A stretch of 64,000 nt of DNA from positions 62,001-126,000 of the forward strand of contig NZ_SISB01000003.1 in the NCBI RefSeq assembly GCF_004310295.1. The letters run 5' to 3'. The stretch comes from Pseudomonas sp. BGI-2 (GTDB lineage: Bacteria; Pseudomonadota; Gammaproteobacteria; Pseudomonadales; Pseudomonadaceae). A program made the position numbers and the translations under genes. The notes under the pieces are model-generated. The model had not been told where the DNA came from. It saw only the letters and a program-made list of their open reading frames with translations, and ran no database searches. Numbering within the stretch: position 1 is the first letter of the stretch; each line of letters begins with the position of its first letter. Of this stretch, positions 27,279 through 35,334 are shown in pieces.

Positions 27279-28721
27279 ATGCTGATTCCTGTGATTCTCT
27301 CCGGCGGTGCCGGTACTCGCTTGTGGCCGGTGTCCCGCGAGGGCCATCCCAAGCCGTTCATGACCCTGCCCGACGGTCAGTCGCTGCTGGGCAAGACCTA
27401 TCGGCGTGCGGCCGGTTTGCTCGATGGCGGGGGCGATATCGTCACGGTGACCAACCGCGACTACTACTTCCAGAGCAAGGATCACTATCAGGAGGCGCAG
27501 CTAAATCGCCATCGCGGGCACTTTCTGCTTGAGCCGACGGGCCGTAATACGGCCCCGGCCATCGCGGCCGCCGCCCTGTCGCTGCAAGCCTTGCACGGCG
27601 ATGACGCGATCATGGTGGTGATGCCCGCCGACCATTTGATCCTCAACGAAGACGCCTTGAAGTCGGCGGTTGAACACGCCGTGGCACTGGCCAAAGATGG
27701 ATTCCTGGTGACATTCGGCGTGGTACCGACCGCCCCGGAAACCGGTTTCGGCTATATCGAAACCGGCGCGGCGCTGGATGGAAAAGGCGCCACGAAAGTG
27801 CAGCGCTTCGTTGAAAAACCGGATCTGCAAACCGCCACGCATTACCTGGAAAGCGGAAAATTCCTGTGGAACTCGGGGATGTTCTGCTTCTCGGTCGCGA
27901 CCCTGCTGGCCGAATTGCAGGTTCATGCCCCCGAGCTGCTGGAGCAGACGCAAACCTGCATGGCGCAAAGCGCCCCCGTGGAAACGGCCGGGTGCCTGCA
28001 ACAGGAACTGTCCCCCGCATTGTTTGCCGAGATCACCGACATTTCCATCGACTACGCCTTGATGGAACGCTCCGACAAAGTGGTCGTGGTGCCCGCCGGT
28101 TTCGACTGGAGCGACATCGGCTCCTGGAGCGCGGTGGCCGCGCTGGTGCCCGCAGACGCGCAAAATAACCGTGCCAGCGGTGACGCGGTGTTCATCGACA
28201 GCCACAACAACTTTGTCCAGAGCGAAGACCGGCTGGTGGCGACGGTGGGTGTGGATAACTTGATCATCATCGACACCGCCGACGCGGTGCTGGTGGCCCA
28301 CGCCGATCGCGCGCAGGATGTGCGCCGGGTGGCCAAGCAGCTCAAAGATAAAAAGCACGAGGCCTATCGCCTGCACCGTACGGTCAGCCGGCCGTGGGGC
28401 ACCTACACCGTGCTCGAGGAAGGCCCGCGCTTCAAGATCAAGCGCATCGTGGTCAAGCCCGGCGCCAAGTTGTCGCTGCAAATGCACCACCACCGCAATG
28501 AACACTGGGTGGTCGTCGAAGGCATGGCCAAGGTGACCAACAACGGTAGCGGCACCCACCTGGTGGCCAAGAATGAATCGACCTTTATTGCCGCCGGTCA
28601 CAAGCATCGTCTGGAAAACCCGGGCGTGATCGACCTGGTGATCATTGAAGTGCAAAGCGGCGAATACCTGGGAGAGGACGATATCGTTCGCTTCGAAGAC
28701 CAATACGGCAGGACGGTTTGA
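27279..28721 (+). CDS. wbpW: Bifunctional mannose-1-phosphate guanylyltransferase / mannose-6-phosphate isomerase
   Basis: Type II PMI-GMP enzyme of 480 residues that makes GDP-mannose, the precursor of GDP-D-rhamnose. The N-terminal nucleotidyltransferase carries GGAGTRLWPVSREGHPKPF (about 9-27) and FVEKPD. The C-terminal cupin isomerase carries QMHHHRNEHWVVVEG with the metal-binding histidines. Paralogues in pseudomonads include AlgA and PslB; this copy is assigned to D-rhamnan synthesis from its place between gmd and wzm. The stop is followed immediately by the wzm ATG. Confidence 0.92.
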   Translation: MLIPVILSGGAGTRLWPVSREGHPKPFMTLPDGQSLLGKTYRRAAGLLDGGGDIVTVTNRDYYFQSKDHYQEAQLNRHRGHFLLEPTGRNTAPAIAAAALSLQALHGDDAIMVVMPADHLILNEDALKSAVEHAVALAKDGFLVTFGVVPTAPETGFGYIETGAALDGKGATKVQRFVEKPDLQTATHYLESGKFLWNSGMFCFSVATLLAELQVHAPELLEQTQTCMAQSAPVETAGCLQQELSPALFAEITDISIDYALMERSDKVVVVPAGFDWSDIGSWSAVAALVPADAQNNRASGDAVFIDSHNNFVQSEDRLVATVGVDNLIIIDTADAVLVAHADRAQDVRRVAKQLKDKKHEAYRLHRTVSRPWGTYTVLEEGPRFKIKRIVVKPGAKLSLQMHHHRNEHWVVVEGMAKVTNNGSGTHLVAKNESTFIAAGHKHRLENPGVIDLVIIEVQSGEYLGEDDIVRFEDQYGRTV

Positions 28722-29519
28722 ATGCTGCTTTCCCTATACCGCTCACTGTGCAGCCATCGAGGGTTCATCCTCGGTAGCGTCCAGCGAGAGTTTCAGGCGC
28801 GTTATCGCAATTCGCTGTTCGGTGCCCTGTGGCCGGTGCTCAACCCACTGTCGATGATCATCGTCTACACCGTGGTTTTTTCGCACATCATGCGCGCCCG
28901 TCTGCCGGGTGTGGATGACAGCATGGCCTACAGCGTGTACCTGTGTGCCGGTTTGCTCGCGTGGGGACTGTTTGCGGAAATCACCCTGCGCAGCCAGAAC
29001 ATGTTTCTGGAAAACGCCAACCTGTTGAAGAAAATCAGCTTCCCGCGGGTCTGCCTGCCGGTGATTGTATTGATCAACGCCGGCATCAACTTCGCGATCA
29101 TCATCGGCCTTTTCCTGGTTTTCCTGCTGTTCACTGGACGTTGGCCGGGCATGGCGCTGCTGGCGTTGATACCGCTGATGGCCTTGCAAATGATGTTCTG
29201 TGCCGGGCTGGGGATGATGCTCGGCGTGCTGAACGTATTCTTCCGTGATGTCGGACAACTCTTCGGCATCTGCCTGCAATTCTGGTTCTGGCTGACGCCC
29301 ATTGTGTACCCGATGAGCATCCTGCCGGATTGGGTTCAGCGCCTGCTGCAACTCAACCCCCTGACCAACCTGATCGTCAGCTATCAAAACATGTTTCTTT
29401 ATGGGCAATGGCCGGTCTGGAGTTCGCTGCTGCCGATTTTTGTCACCGGCGTGGTGTTCTGTCTGATCGGGCTGCGTCTGTTTCGCCAGCGCGTCGGCGA
29501 AATGGTGGATGAACTCTGA
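28722..29519 (+). CDS. wzm: O-antigen ABC transporter permease
   Basis: ABC-2 type membrane protein of 265 residues with six hydrophobic segments that carries the finished D-rhamnan chain on its lipid carrier across the inner membrane. The N-terminus has the family stretch LGSVQREFQARYRNSLFGALWPVLNP, split here by a short loop, and the C-terminal half has FRDVGQLFGI with WFWLTPIVYP, typical of Wzm/KpsM. The stop overlaps the wzt start by one base. With Wzt it forms the exporter for chains built fully in the cytoplasm. Confidence 0.92.
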   Translation: MLLSLYRSLCSHRGFILGSVQREFQARYRNSLFGALWPVLNPLSMIIVYTVVFSHIMRARLPGVDDSMAYSVYLCAGLLAWGLFAEITLRSQNMFLENANLLKKISFPRVCLPVIVLINAGINFAIIIGLFLVFLLFTGRWPGMALLALIPLMALQMMFCAGLGMMLGVLNVFFRDVGQLFGICLQFWFWLTPIVYPMSILPDWVQRLLQLNPLTNLIVSYQNMFLYGQWPVWSSLLPIFVTGVVFCLIGLRLFRQRVGEMVDEL

Positions 29520-30769
29520 TGGGGCATATACGCGTCACCGGCCTGGGCAAGGCCTACAAGCAATACCCGACCCGCTGGAGCCGACTGGCCGAGTGGCTGA
29601 TCCCGTTTTCGCCCCTGCGTCATCACCAGCACTGGGTGCTGCAAGACGTCGAGTTCGAGATTGCCCCCGGTGAAGCGGTGGGCATCGTCGGGGTCAACGG
29701 TGCGGGCAAAAGTACCTTGTTGAAGATGATCACCGGCACCACCCAACCGACGTGCGGCAAGATCGAGCTCGAAGGCCGGGTAGCGGCGCTGCTGGAACTG
29801 GGCATGGGGTTTCACCCGGACTTTACCGGCCGACAGAATGCAATCATGGCCGGGCAATTACTGGGCATGCAGGTCGATGAGATTGAAGCGCTGATGCCCG
29901 AGATCGAACATTTCGCGGAAATCGGCGAAGCCATCGACCATCCGGTGCGTACCTACTCCAGCGGCATGCAGATGCGCCTGGCGTTCAGCGTGGCCACCGC
30001 ACGACGTCCGGACATCCTGATCGTCGACGAAGCCCTGTCCGTGGGCGATGCCTACTTCCAGCACAAGAGCTTCGAACGCATCCGCAGCTTCCGCAAGGCC
30101 GGCACCACCTTGCTGATCGTGTCCCACGACCGTTCAGCCATCCAGGCGATTTGCGATTCGGCAATCCTGCTCAAGGACGGCCGCATGGCCATGCACGGCA
30201 AACCCGAAGCGGTCCTGGATTATTACAACGCCATGATGGCCGAACGTGAAGGCCAGATCGTGCGTCAGGAAATGCTCGCGGACGGGGAAGTGCAAACGGT
30301 TTCCGGTACCGGTGAAGCGGGCATCCTCAGCGTGCGGTTGCTGGACGAGAATGAACGTTCCATCGACGCCGCCGAGGTCGGTCAGCCCGTGGTGCTGGAA
30401 GTCCAGGTCGAAGTCCGTCAGGACATCGAGCGATTGGTGCTCGGCTTCATCCTCAAGGACCGTCTGGGTCAGATGATGTATGGCATCAACACCCATCGCC
30501 AGGACAAGGCCCTGACCGACCTGCACGCCGGGGAACGCTACACGTACCGTTTTGCCTTCGTCATGGGCCTGGGCAAGGGCAACTATTCCGTGTCCCTAAG
30601 CCTGTCGCGACTGGATTCGCACCTGGATCGCAACTACGAATGGCGCGATTACGGGCTGGTGTTCCATGTGATCAACAACCGGCATGAAGACTTCGTCGGC
30701 TGCTCGTGGCTGGCGGCGAAAACCACCATTACCCGCTCCGGGTCGATTGTTTCGGAGCGCACGCCGTGA
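29519..30769 (+). CDS. wzt: O-antigen ABC transporter ATPase with carbohydrate-binding C-terminal domain
   Basis: ATP-binding subunit of 416 residues. Nucleotide-binding domain (about 1-235): Walker A GVNGAGKSTLLK, signature YSSGMQMRLAF, Walker B ILIVDEAL, H-loop IVSHD. Residues about 250-416 are a beta-sandwich Wzt-C domain, which in this family recognises the non-reducing end of the exported polysaccharide, so its sequence should match the chain cap made by the neighbouring accessory genes. The GTG of the next gene overlaps the stop by 4 bases. Confidence 0.93.
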   Translation: MGHIRVTGLGKAYKQYPTRWSRLAEWLIPFSPLRHHQHWVLQDVEFEIAPGEAVGIVGVNGAGKSTLLKMITGTTQPTCGKIELEGRVAALLELGMGFHPDFTGRQNAIMAGQLLGMQVDEIEALMPEIEHFAEIGEAIDHPVRTYSSGMQMRLAFSVATARRPDILIVDEALSVGDAYFQHKSFERIRSFRKAGTTLLIVSHDRSAIQAICDSAILLKDGRMAMHGKPEAVLDYYNAMMAEREGQIVRQEMLADGEVQTVSGTGEAGILSVRLLDENERSIDAAEVGQPVVLEVQVEVRQDIERLVLGFILKDRLGQMMYGINTHRQDKALTDLHAGERYTYRFAFVMGLGKGNYSVSLSLSRLDSHLDRNYEWRDYGLVFHVINNRHEDFVGCSWLAAKTTITRSGSIVSERTP

Positions 30770-32133
30770 CGCGTCTTCTGGTGGAATGCACCCACGTGTT
30801 CCAGCACCCCAAGGTCAATTCGGGCATTCAGCGGGTGGTGCGTAACGTCATCAATCAGCTGCCGGACAGTGTCGACGGTGTCGAGTGCATCCCGGTCGTG
30901 ATGCTCAACGGCAAACTCTATCGGGTGCTGAAACTCGGCGCGTTGAACATACCGTTTTTCGATGGATTGATGACCTTTGGCGGGCGCCTGGGGCGGCTGG
31001 CTCACCGTTTTTGGCAACTGCACCAACGCTTGCACAACCGCAGCCACTCGCGAGTGGTCAAGCGCCTGCTGCACGTGGCCTACCGCCTCACGGCGATCAG
31101 CTGTTTCAGCATTCCGTTGCGTCTGATCGATGGCATCAACCAGTATCAACTGCCCAAGCGTTGCTCGCCGTTGCAGCATCAACCGGGGGATCAATTGGTG
31201 CTGCTGGACTCGTCCTGGCATTCCGATCTGTTCCCGGTGGTCGAACAGCTCAAGCGTGAAGGCGTGGGCATCGTTTCAGTGATCTATGACCTTATCCCGC
31301 TGACGCATCCGCAGTTCTACGACACGCGGCTGGTGCAGATTTTCAACGAGTGGTTCAACTGGGTCACCCAAACCGCCGACGGCTACGTGGCAATTTCCGC
31401 CACGGTCCGTGATCAGGTGCGTGAGGAATTGCAGCGTCGGCTGGGTCCGGCCAAAGCCAATACGTTGTGGTTCGATTATTTTCACCTTGGCTCCGAGCTG
31501 GACCTGAGCGAAGCCACCGCCGTCATCGAGCCGCGCCTGGCCCGTGTATTCAAAACACCGGAACCGGTGTTTTTGATGGTCAGCACCATCGAGCCGCGTA
31601 AAAACCACGATTACCTGCTCGACGCTTTCGAACGGGCCTGGGCCTCGGGTTCGCAAGCCCGGCTATGTATCGCCGGCCGAGTCGGCTGGAAGTGCGACGC
31701 CCTGCTCGCCCGCGTGCGCAATCACCCGCAGTTGAACCAACGCCTGTTCATGTTCAACGACCTGAGCGACACCAGCCTCGAACACGCCTATTCCCACGCC
31801 AGCGCGTTGGTGTTTCCGTCCTGGGTCGAAGGCTTCGGTCTGCCCTTGGTCGAAGCGATGCAGCGCGGTTTGCCGGCCATGGGCAGCGACATTCCGGTCT
31901 TCCGTGAAATCGGTGGCGAGTTCATGGCGTACTTTGACCTGGCCGAGCCGCAAAGCCTGGCGGACCTGGTCACCGGTTTCGAACGTTCCGGGCAATTTCC
32001 GGCCGCTCGCAATGTGGCGGACTGGCAGTGGATCGGCTGGCAGGAAGCCAGTGCGCAACTGGCCGAACGAACCCTGCGCAATCTTGTAGAAGCGCCGGCC
32101 GTGCAAGAGAGGCAACATGCGAATTGCCCTTAA
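30766..32133 (+). CDS. wbpX: D-rhamnosyltransferase, GT4 family (WbpX-like)
   Basis: Glycosyltransferase of 455 residues. N-terminal region: VECTHVFQHPKVNSGIQRVV, the start of WbpX-type enzymes. C-terminal GT-B domain: MVSTIEPRKNHDYLLDAFER and FPSWVEGFGLPLVEAMQRG, with the E-x7-E motif that binds the nucleotide sugar. The start is the GTG overlapping the wzt stop, with GGAG upstream. In P. aeruginosa WbpX adds D-rhamnose in the repeating unit; assignment here rests on operon position and sequence type. It overlaps the next gene by 17 bases. Confidence 0.87.
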   Translation: MTRLLVECTHVFQHPKVNSGIQRVVRNVINQLPDSVDGVECIPVVMLNGKLYRVLKLGALNIPFFDGLMTFGGRLGRLAHRFWQLHQRLHNRSHSRVVKRLLHVAYRLTAISCFSIPLRLIDGINQYQLPKRCSPLQHQPGDQLVLLDSSWHSDLFPVVEQLKREGVGIVSVIYDLIPLTHPQFYDTRLVQIFNEWFNWVTQTADGYVAISATVRDQVREELQRRLGPAKANTLWFDYFHLGSELDLSEATAVIEPRLARVFKTPEPVFLMVSTIEPRKNHDYLLDAFERAWASGSQARLCIAGRVGWKCDALLARVRNHPQLNQRLFMFNDLSDTSLEHAYSHASALVFPSWVEGFGLPLVEAMQRGLPAMGSDIPVFREIGGEFMAYFDLAEPQSLADLVTGFERSGQFPAARNVADWQWIGWQEASAQLAERTLRNLVEAPAVQERQHANCP

Positions 32134-33247
32134 CGCCCGGATCCTTCAAGCCCCGCGCACCGGCATCGGCCATTATGTTGCCGAACTGGCGAACGCCCTT
32201 GCTGGCGAGCCCGATGTCGAACTGACGCTGTTCCACGGTTGGGGCTGGAGTTCGGACTTGCCGGAAGCCGCCATGCCTGGTTATTCGCGACTGACGCCGT
32301 TGCTGCGACAGGTTCCAGGGGCCTATCAGGCCCGGCGCTGGCTGGAGCAGAAACGCTTCGATCAGGGTCGCTCGCAGACCATCGACCTCTATCACGAACC
32401 GAGCCTGTGGCCGCTGTCGTTCGACGGCCCGACGGTCATCACCCTGCATGACCTGACGCACCTGCACTACCCCGAAACGCAACCACCCGCGCGCTTGCGA
32501 GAAATCGAGCGGCGGCTGGCCGACGGCGTGCAGCGGGCGCGTCTGATTCTCACCGACTCGCAGTACATTGCCGACGAAGCCCAGGCGTATTTCGCATTGC
32601 CCGCCGAGCGTTTTGTCGTCGCGCCGCTGGGCGTGGCCGCACGTTTCCATCCACGGGAACCTGAAGCCATCGACGCGGTGCTCAAGGCCCATGGCGTTGA
32701 GGCGCGGGAATACTTCCTGTGCGTCGGCACCCTCGAGCCGCGCAAGAACCTGACGCTTGCCCTGCGCGCCCATGCCCGATTACCGGAAGCCGTACGCCAG
32801 CGTTTTCCACTGCTGATCGCCGGCATGGCCGGTTGGCAGGGCGAGCAGTTCAGTGATGAATTGCGCGCAGCCCTGGCCACCGGCGATGTGTGCCTGCTCG
32901 GGTATCTACCCGATGAGGCTCTGGCACAGCTGCTCGCCGGAGCCCGGGCATTGATTTTTCCTTCGTTGTACGAAGGGTTCGGCCTGCCCGTTCTGGAAGC
33001 CATGGCCAGCGGCACCCCGGTGATTCTGACCCAGCATTCGGCCATGCCGGAAGTCGCGGGCGCCGCAGGCAACTACGTCACGCCGGACGATCCACACACC
33101 TTGCGCGATGCCATGAGCCGGCTCATTGACGACCCGCTGCATTGGCAGGCATGTCGCGAAGCCGGTTTGCAACAAGCGAAGCTTTTTTCCTGGGAGCGTT
33201 GCGCGAAGGTCACGGCCCGCGCTTACCGCCAGGCTATGGGAGACTGA
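32117..33247 (+). CDS. wbpY: D-rhamnosyltransferase, GT4 family (WbpY-like)
   Basis: Glycosyltransferase of 376 residues beginning MRIALNARILQAPRTGIGHY, the glycine-containing loop of GT-B enzymes. The donor half shows CVGTLEPRKNLTLALRAHAR, LLGYLPDEALAQLL and FPSLYEGFGLPVLEAMASG with the E-x7-E pair. It acts in the cytoplasm on the lipid-linked rhamnan. Its start lies inside the end of wbpX (17-base overlap), and wbpZ follows after one base. WbpY in P. aeruginosa is described as adding alpha-linked D-rhamnose residues; the linkage here is inferred. Confidence 0.88.
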   Translation: MRIALNARILQAPRTGIGHYVAELANALAGEPDVELTLFHGWGWSSDLPEAAMPGYSRLTPLLRQVPGAYQARRWLEQKRFDQGRSQTIDLYHEPSLWPLSFDGPTVITLHDLTHLHYPETQPPARLREIERRLADGVQRARLILTDSQYIADEAQAYFALPAERFVVAPLGVAARFHPREPEAIDAVLKAHGVEAREYFLCVGTLEPRKNLTLALRAHARLPEAVRQRFPLLIAGMAGWQGEQFSDELRAALATGDVCLLGYLPDEALAQLLAGARALIFPSLYEGFGLPVLEAMASGTPVILTQHSAMPEVAGAAGNYVTPDDPHTLRDAMSRLIDDPLHWQACREAGLQQAKLFSWERCAKVTARAYRQAMGD

Positions 33248-33248
33248 T

Positions 33249-34379
33249 ATGCGCGTACTGCACTTTTACAAGACCTACCTTCCGGACTCGATGGGTGGCA
33301 TCGAACAGGTCATTTTTCAGCTGTGCGAGAGTGGTGCGCGGCACGCGATCGACAGCACGGTACTGACCTTGAGCAACGACCCGGCGCCTGGTGCGTTGCA
33401 GATCCGCCAGCACCAGGTTCATCAGGCCAGGATGGATTTTCAACTGGCCTCCACCGGTTTTTCCTACAGCGTCTTCAAGCAGTTTCGTGAGCTGGCGGCT
33501 GAGGCCGACGTGATCAACTACCACTTCCCCTGGCCCTTCATGGACCTGGTGCATTTTTTCAGCGCCACCCAAAAACCCTGCGTGGTGAGTTACCACTCGG
33601 ACATCATTCGCCAGCGCCATTTGCTCAGACTCTACCGTCCATTGATGCGTCGTTTTCTGGACAGTGCCGATCGAATCGTCGCGGCCTCCCCCAACTACTT
33701 TCACACCAGTGACGTGCTCCAGGACTACCGCGAGAAAACCCGAGTCATCACCTACGGGCTGGACAAGTCAGGTTATCCACAGCCCGAAGCTGAACGTACT
33801 GAACGCTGGCGTAAACAGGTGGGTGACCGGTTCTTCCTGTTCGTCGGCGTCATGCGCTACTACAAGGGGCTGCATATTCTGCTCGAAGCGATGCAAGGGC
33901 TGAATTATCCAGTGGTGATCGTCGGCGCCGGACCGCTGGAAGCCGAACTGCATGCGCAAGCCAAGGCATTGGGTTTGCAGAATCTGCACTTCCTGGGGCG
34001 TTTGGGTGACGAGGACAAGGTTGCCTTGCTTGAGCTGAGTTACGCGGTCGTGTTTCCGTCGCATCTACGCTCGGAAGCGTTCGGCATCTCGCTACTCGAA
34101 GGCGCGATGTACGGCAAACCGATGATCTCCAGCGAAATCGGCACCGGCACCAGCTACATCAACATCCACAACGAAACCGGGCTGGTGGTGCCGCCCAGTA
34201 ATCCACAGGCGTTCCGTGAAGCCATGCGCACGTTGTGGGAAAACCCGACGCGTGCGGCGGAAATGGGCGTGAAGGCTGAGGCGCGTTATCGCCAGTTATT
34301 CACAGCCGATGAAATGGGCCGCAAGTGGACCGAGCTGTACGAAGAACTGCTGGAAGAAAAATCCCTGTCCTACGCCTGA
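33249..34379 (+). CDS. wbpZ: D-rhamnosyltransferase / initiating mannosyl- or rhamnosyltransferase, GT4 family (WbpZ-like)
   Basis: Last gene of the operon; 376 residues, start MRVLHFYKTYLPDSMGGIEQ at 33249, one base after the wbpY stop. GT-B features: LFVGVMRYYKGLHILLEAM, LHFLGRLGDEDKVALL and FPSHLRSEAFGISLLEGAMYG, with the final Glu residues of the nucleotide-sugar site. In P. aeruginosa WbpZ acts first, placing the initial sugar on the N-acetylhexosamine-lipid carrier. After the stop comes a REP doublet, probably marking the end of the transcript. Confidence 0.88.
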   Translation: MRVLHFYKTYLPDSMGGIEQVIFQLCESGARHAIDSTVLTLSNDPAPGALQIRQHQVHQARMDFQLASTGFSYSVFKQFRELAAEADVINYHFPWPFMDLVHFFSATQKPCVVSYHSDIIRQRHLLRLYRPLMRRFLDSADRIVAASPNYFHTSDVLQDYREKTRVITYGLDKSGYPQPEAERTERWRKQVGDRFFLFVGVMRYYKGLHILLEAMQGLNYPVVIVGAGPLEAELHAQAKALGLQNLHFLGRLGDEDKVALLELSYAVVFPSHLRSEAFGISLLEGAMYGKPMISSEIGTGTSYINIHNETGLVVPPSNPQAFREAMRTLWENPTRAAEMGVKAEARYRQLFTADEMGRKWTELYEELLEEKSLSYA

Positions 34380-34388
34380 TTGCTTTTT

Positions 34389-34478
34389 TGTGGGAGCGGG
34401 CTTGCTCGCGAAAGCGGTGGTTCAGTCAACATCAATGCTGAATGACACACCGCCTTCGCGAGCAAGCCCGCTCCCACA
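34389..34478. repeat. REP doublet (REPIN), GTGGGAGCGGGCTTGCTCGC family
   Basis: Inverted copies at 34389-34412 and 34453-34478 with the same core as the repeat at 15363. It lies between the convergent wbpZ and DUF6124 genes. The first copy has an extra A in the outer arm, otherwise the arms pair. Confidence 0.88.
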
Positions 34479-34483
34479 GTAGT

Positions 34484-34861
34484 TCAGCTGTGTGGCGCGG
34501 GTTTTGGTACGGCAACGTTATCCAGCATCCGGTTCACCGCCAGTTCCGCCAGCATGACGATCTGTTGAATCGCCATCGCCGTGTGCCGGTGCGGCCCTTC
34601 CAGATACCCCGCAAAATCACTCGCCATCACACTGGCCTGGGCCAACGATTCACAGGTGTGGGCCAACAGGTCTTCGTCTTTGATATCCGGCGCGATCATG
34701 AACATCGTGCTTGCCTTGCGGGCCACGGGGGACTTGAGGGCGGACGGGTTGAGGTAGTGATCCAACGCGCGCTCGGCGGCTTCGTTGAGTTTTTTGGAAT
34801 CGATGGATTCGTAGGGGGAAACGTCGTCGGTTTCCGGGGGATTGGGTGTTTCTTTGAACAT
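34484..34861 (-). CDS. DUF6124 family protein
   Basis: Small soluble protein of 125 residues with the N-terminus MFKETPNPPETDDVSPYESI and the stretch KKLNEAAERALDHYL, which I recognise as the DUF6124 family. This family is abundant and multi-copy in Pseudomonas and has no known function. The C-terminal half is helical (LAHTCESLAQASVMASDFAG). A GGAG lies eight bases before the ATG. The gene is unusual for its long, highly structured untranslated leader on the upstream side (see the leader entry), which hints at post-transcriptional control. Confidence 0.8.
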   Translation of the reverse strand: MFKETPNPPETDDVSPYESIDSKKLNEAAERALDHYLNPSALKSPVARKASTMFMIAPDIKDEDLLAHTCESLAQASVMASDFAGYLEGPHRHTAMAIQQIVMLAELAVNRMLDNVAVPKPAPHS

Positions 34862-35152
34862 GGTGACACTCCGAATGAAAGGTTTGGCTGCCCTGATCGC
34901 TGCGACGCGATGTGAAGGAGGCAGCTGTACGCGGGGTCGCTGACCGAGCCATTCGGAAACTCGGCATACCCGAAGGTATCCCGCGCACAGCCACCATCAA
35001 GCAAACAACTAGCACCGAAGCGCTGTGGTTTGGGCCGGCGATTATGCACCAAATGAACTGAACGGACTGCGACGCCCGGTCGCTGATGTGCAGCGACCCC
35101 CAAAGCCTATCCCCCCGGCTTCCGACACGACAGCCGATAGAACGTGTCGGAA
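34862..35152 (-). promoter_or_regulatory. Structured leader upstream of the DUF6124 gene, possible cis-regulatory RNA
   Basis: About 290 bases without a credible gene but full of pairing segments, read on the minus strand. In order: stem TTCCGACAC/GTGTCGGAA (35144-35152 with 35120-35128); segment A GGGGTCGCTG (35100-35091); segment B CAGCGACC (35085-35078); a 5-base stem closed by a UUCG tetraloop (34979-34966); a CCGAG/CTCGG stem; segment C CAGCGACCCC (34942-34933); and ATCGC/GCGAT (34911-34896) shortly before the ribosome-binding site. A can pair either with B (8 bp, local) or with C (10 bp, long range), but not with both. Pairings were found by eye; no covariation has been tested. Confidence 0.45.
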
Positions 35153-35216
35153 TCGTCCCCGGAACGCTCAAGTTTGTAGGACGTTCGCACATATTTTCAG
35201 GTCGACGGAGATCAAA

Positions 35217-35307
35217 TGTGGGAGCGGGCTTGCTCGCGAAGGCTGTTTAACATTCAACATGGAGGTTGTCTGACACACCGCCTTCGCGGGCAAGCCTCGC
35301 TCCTACA
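35217..35307. repeat. REP doublet, imperfect
   Basis: Left copy at 35217-35242 carries the exact GTGGGAGCGGGCTTGCTCGC core. The right inverted copy at 35281-35307 has diverged (GCGGGCAAGCCTCGCTCCTAC), mixing features of the two REP families in this window. It lies downstream of the ferredoxin-reductase gene. The rest of 35153-35334 holds nothing I can identify. Confidence 0.75.
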
Positions 35308-35334
35308 GGGGGTCGCCTGTGCTTTCCGGATTGG

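Noticed and set aside
34650..35192. 180-codon minus-strand frame over the DUF6124 leader
   Set aside because: It runs into the DUF6124 gene in another frame, has no domain, and its sequence is better explained by RNA stems with repeated complementary segments.
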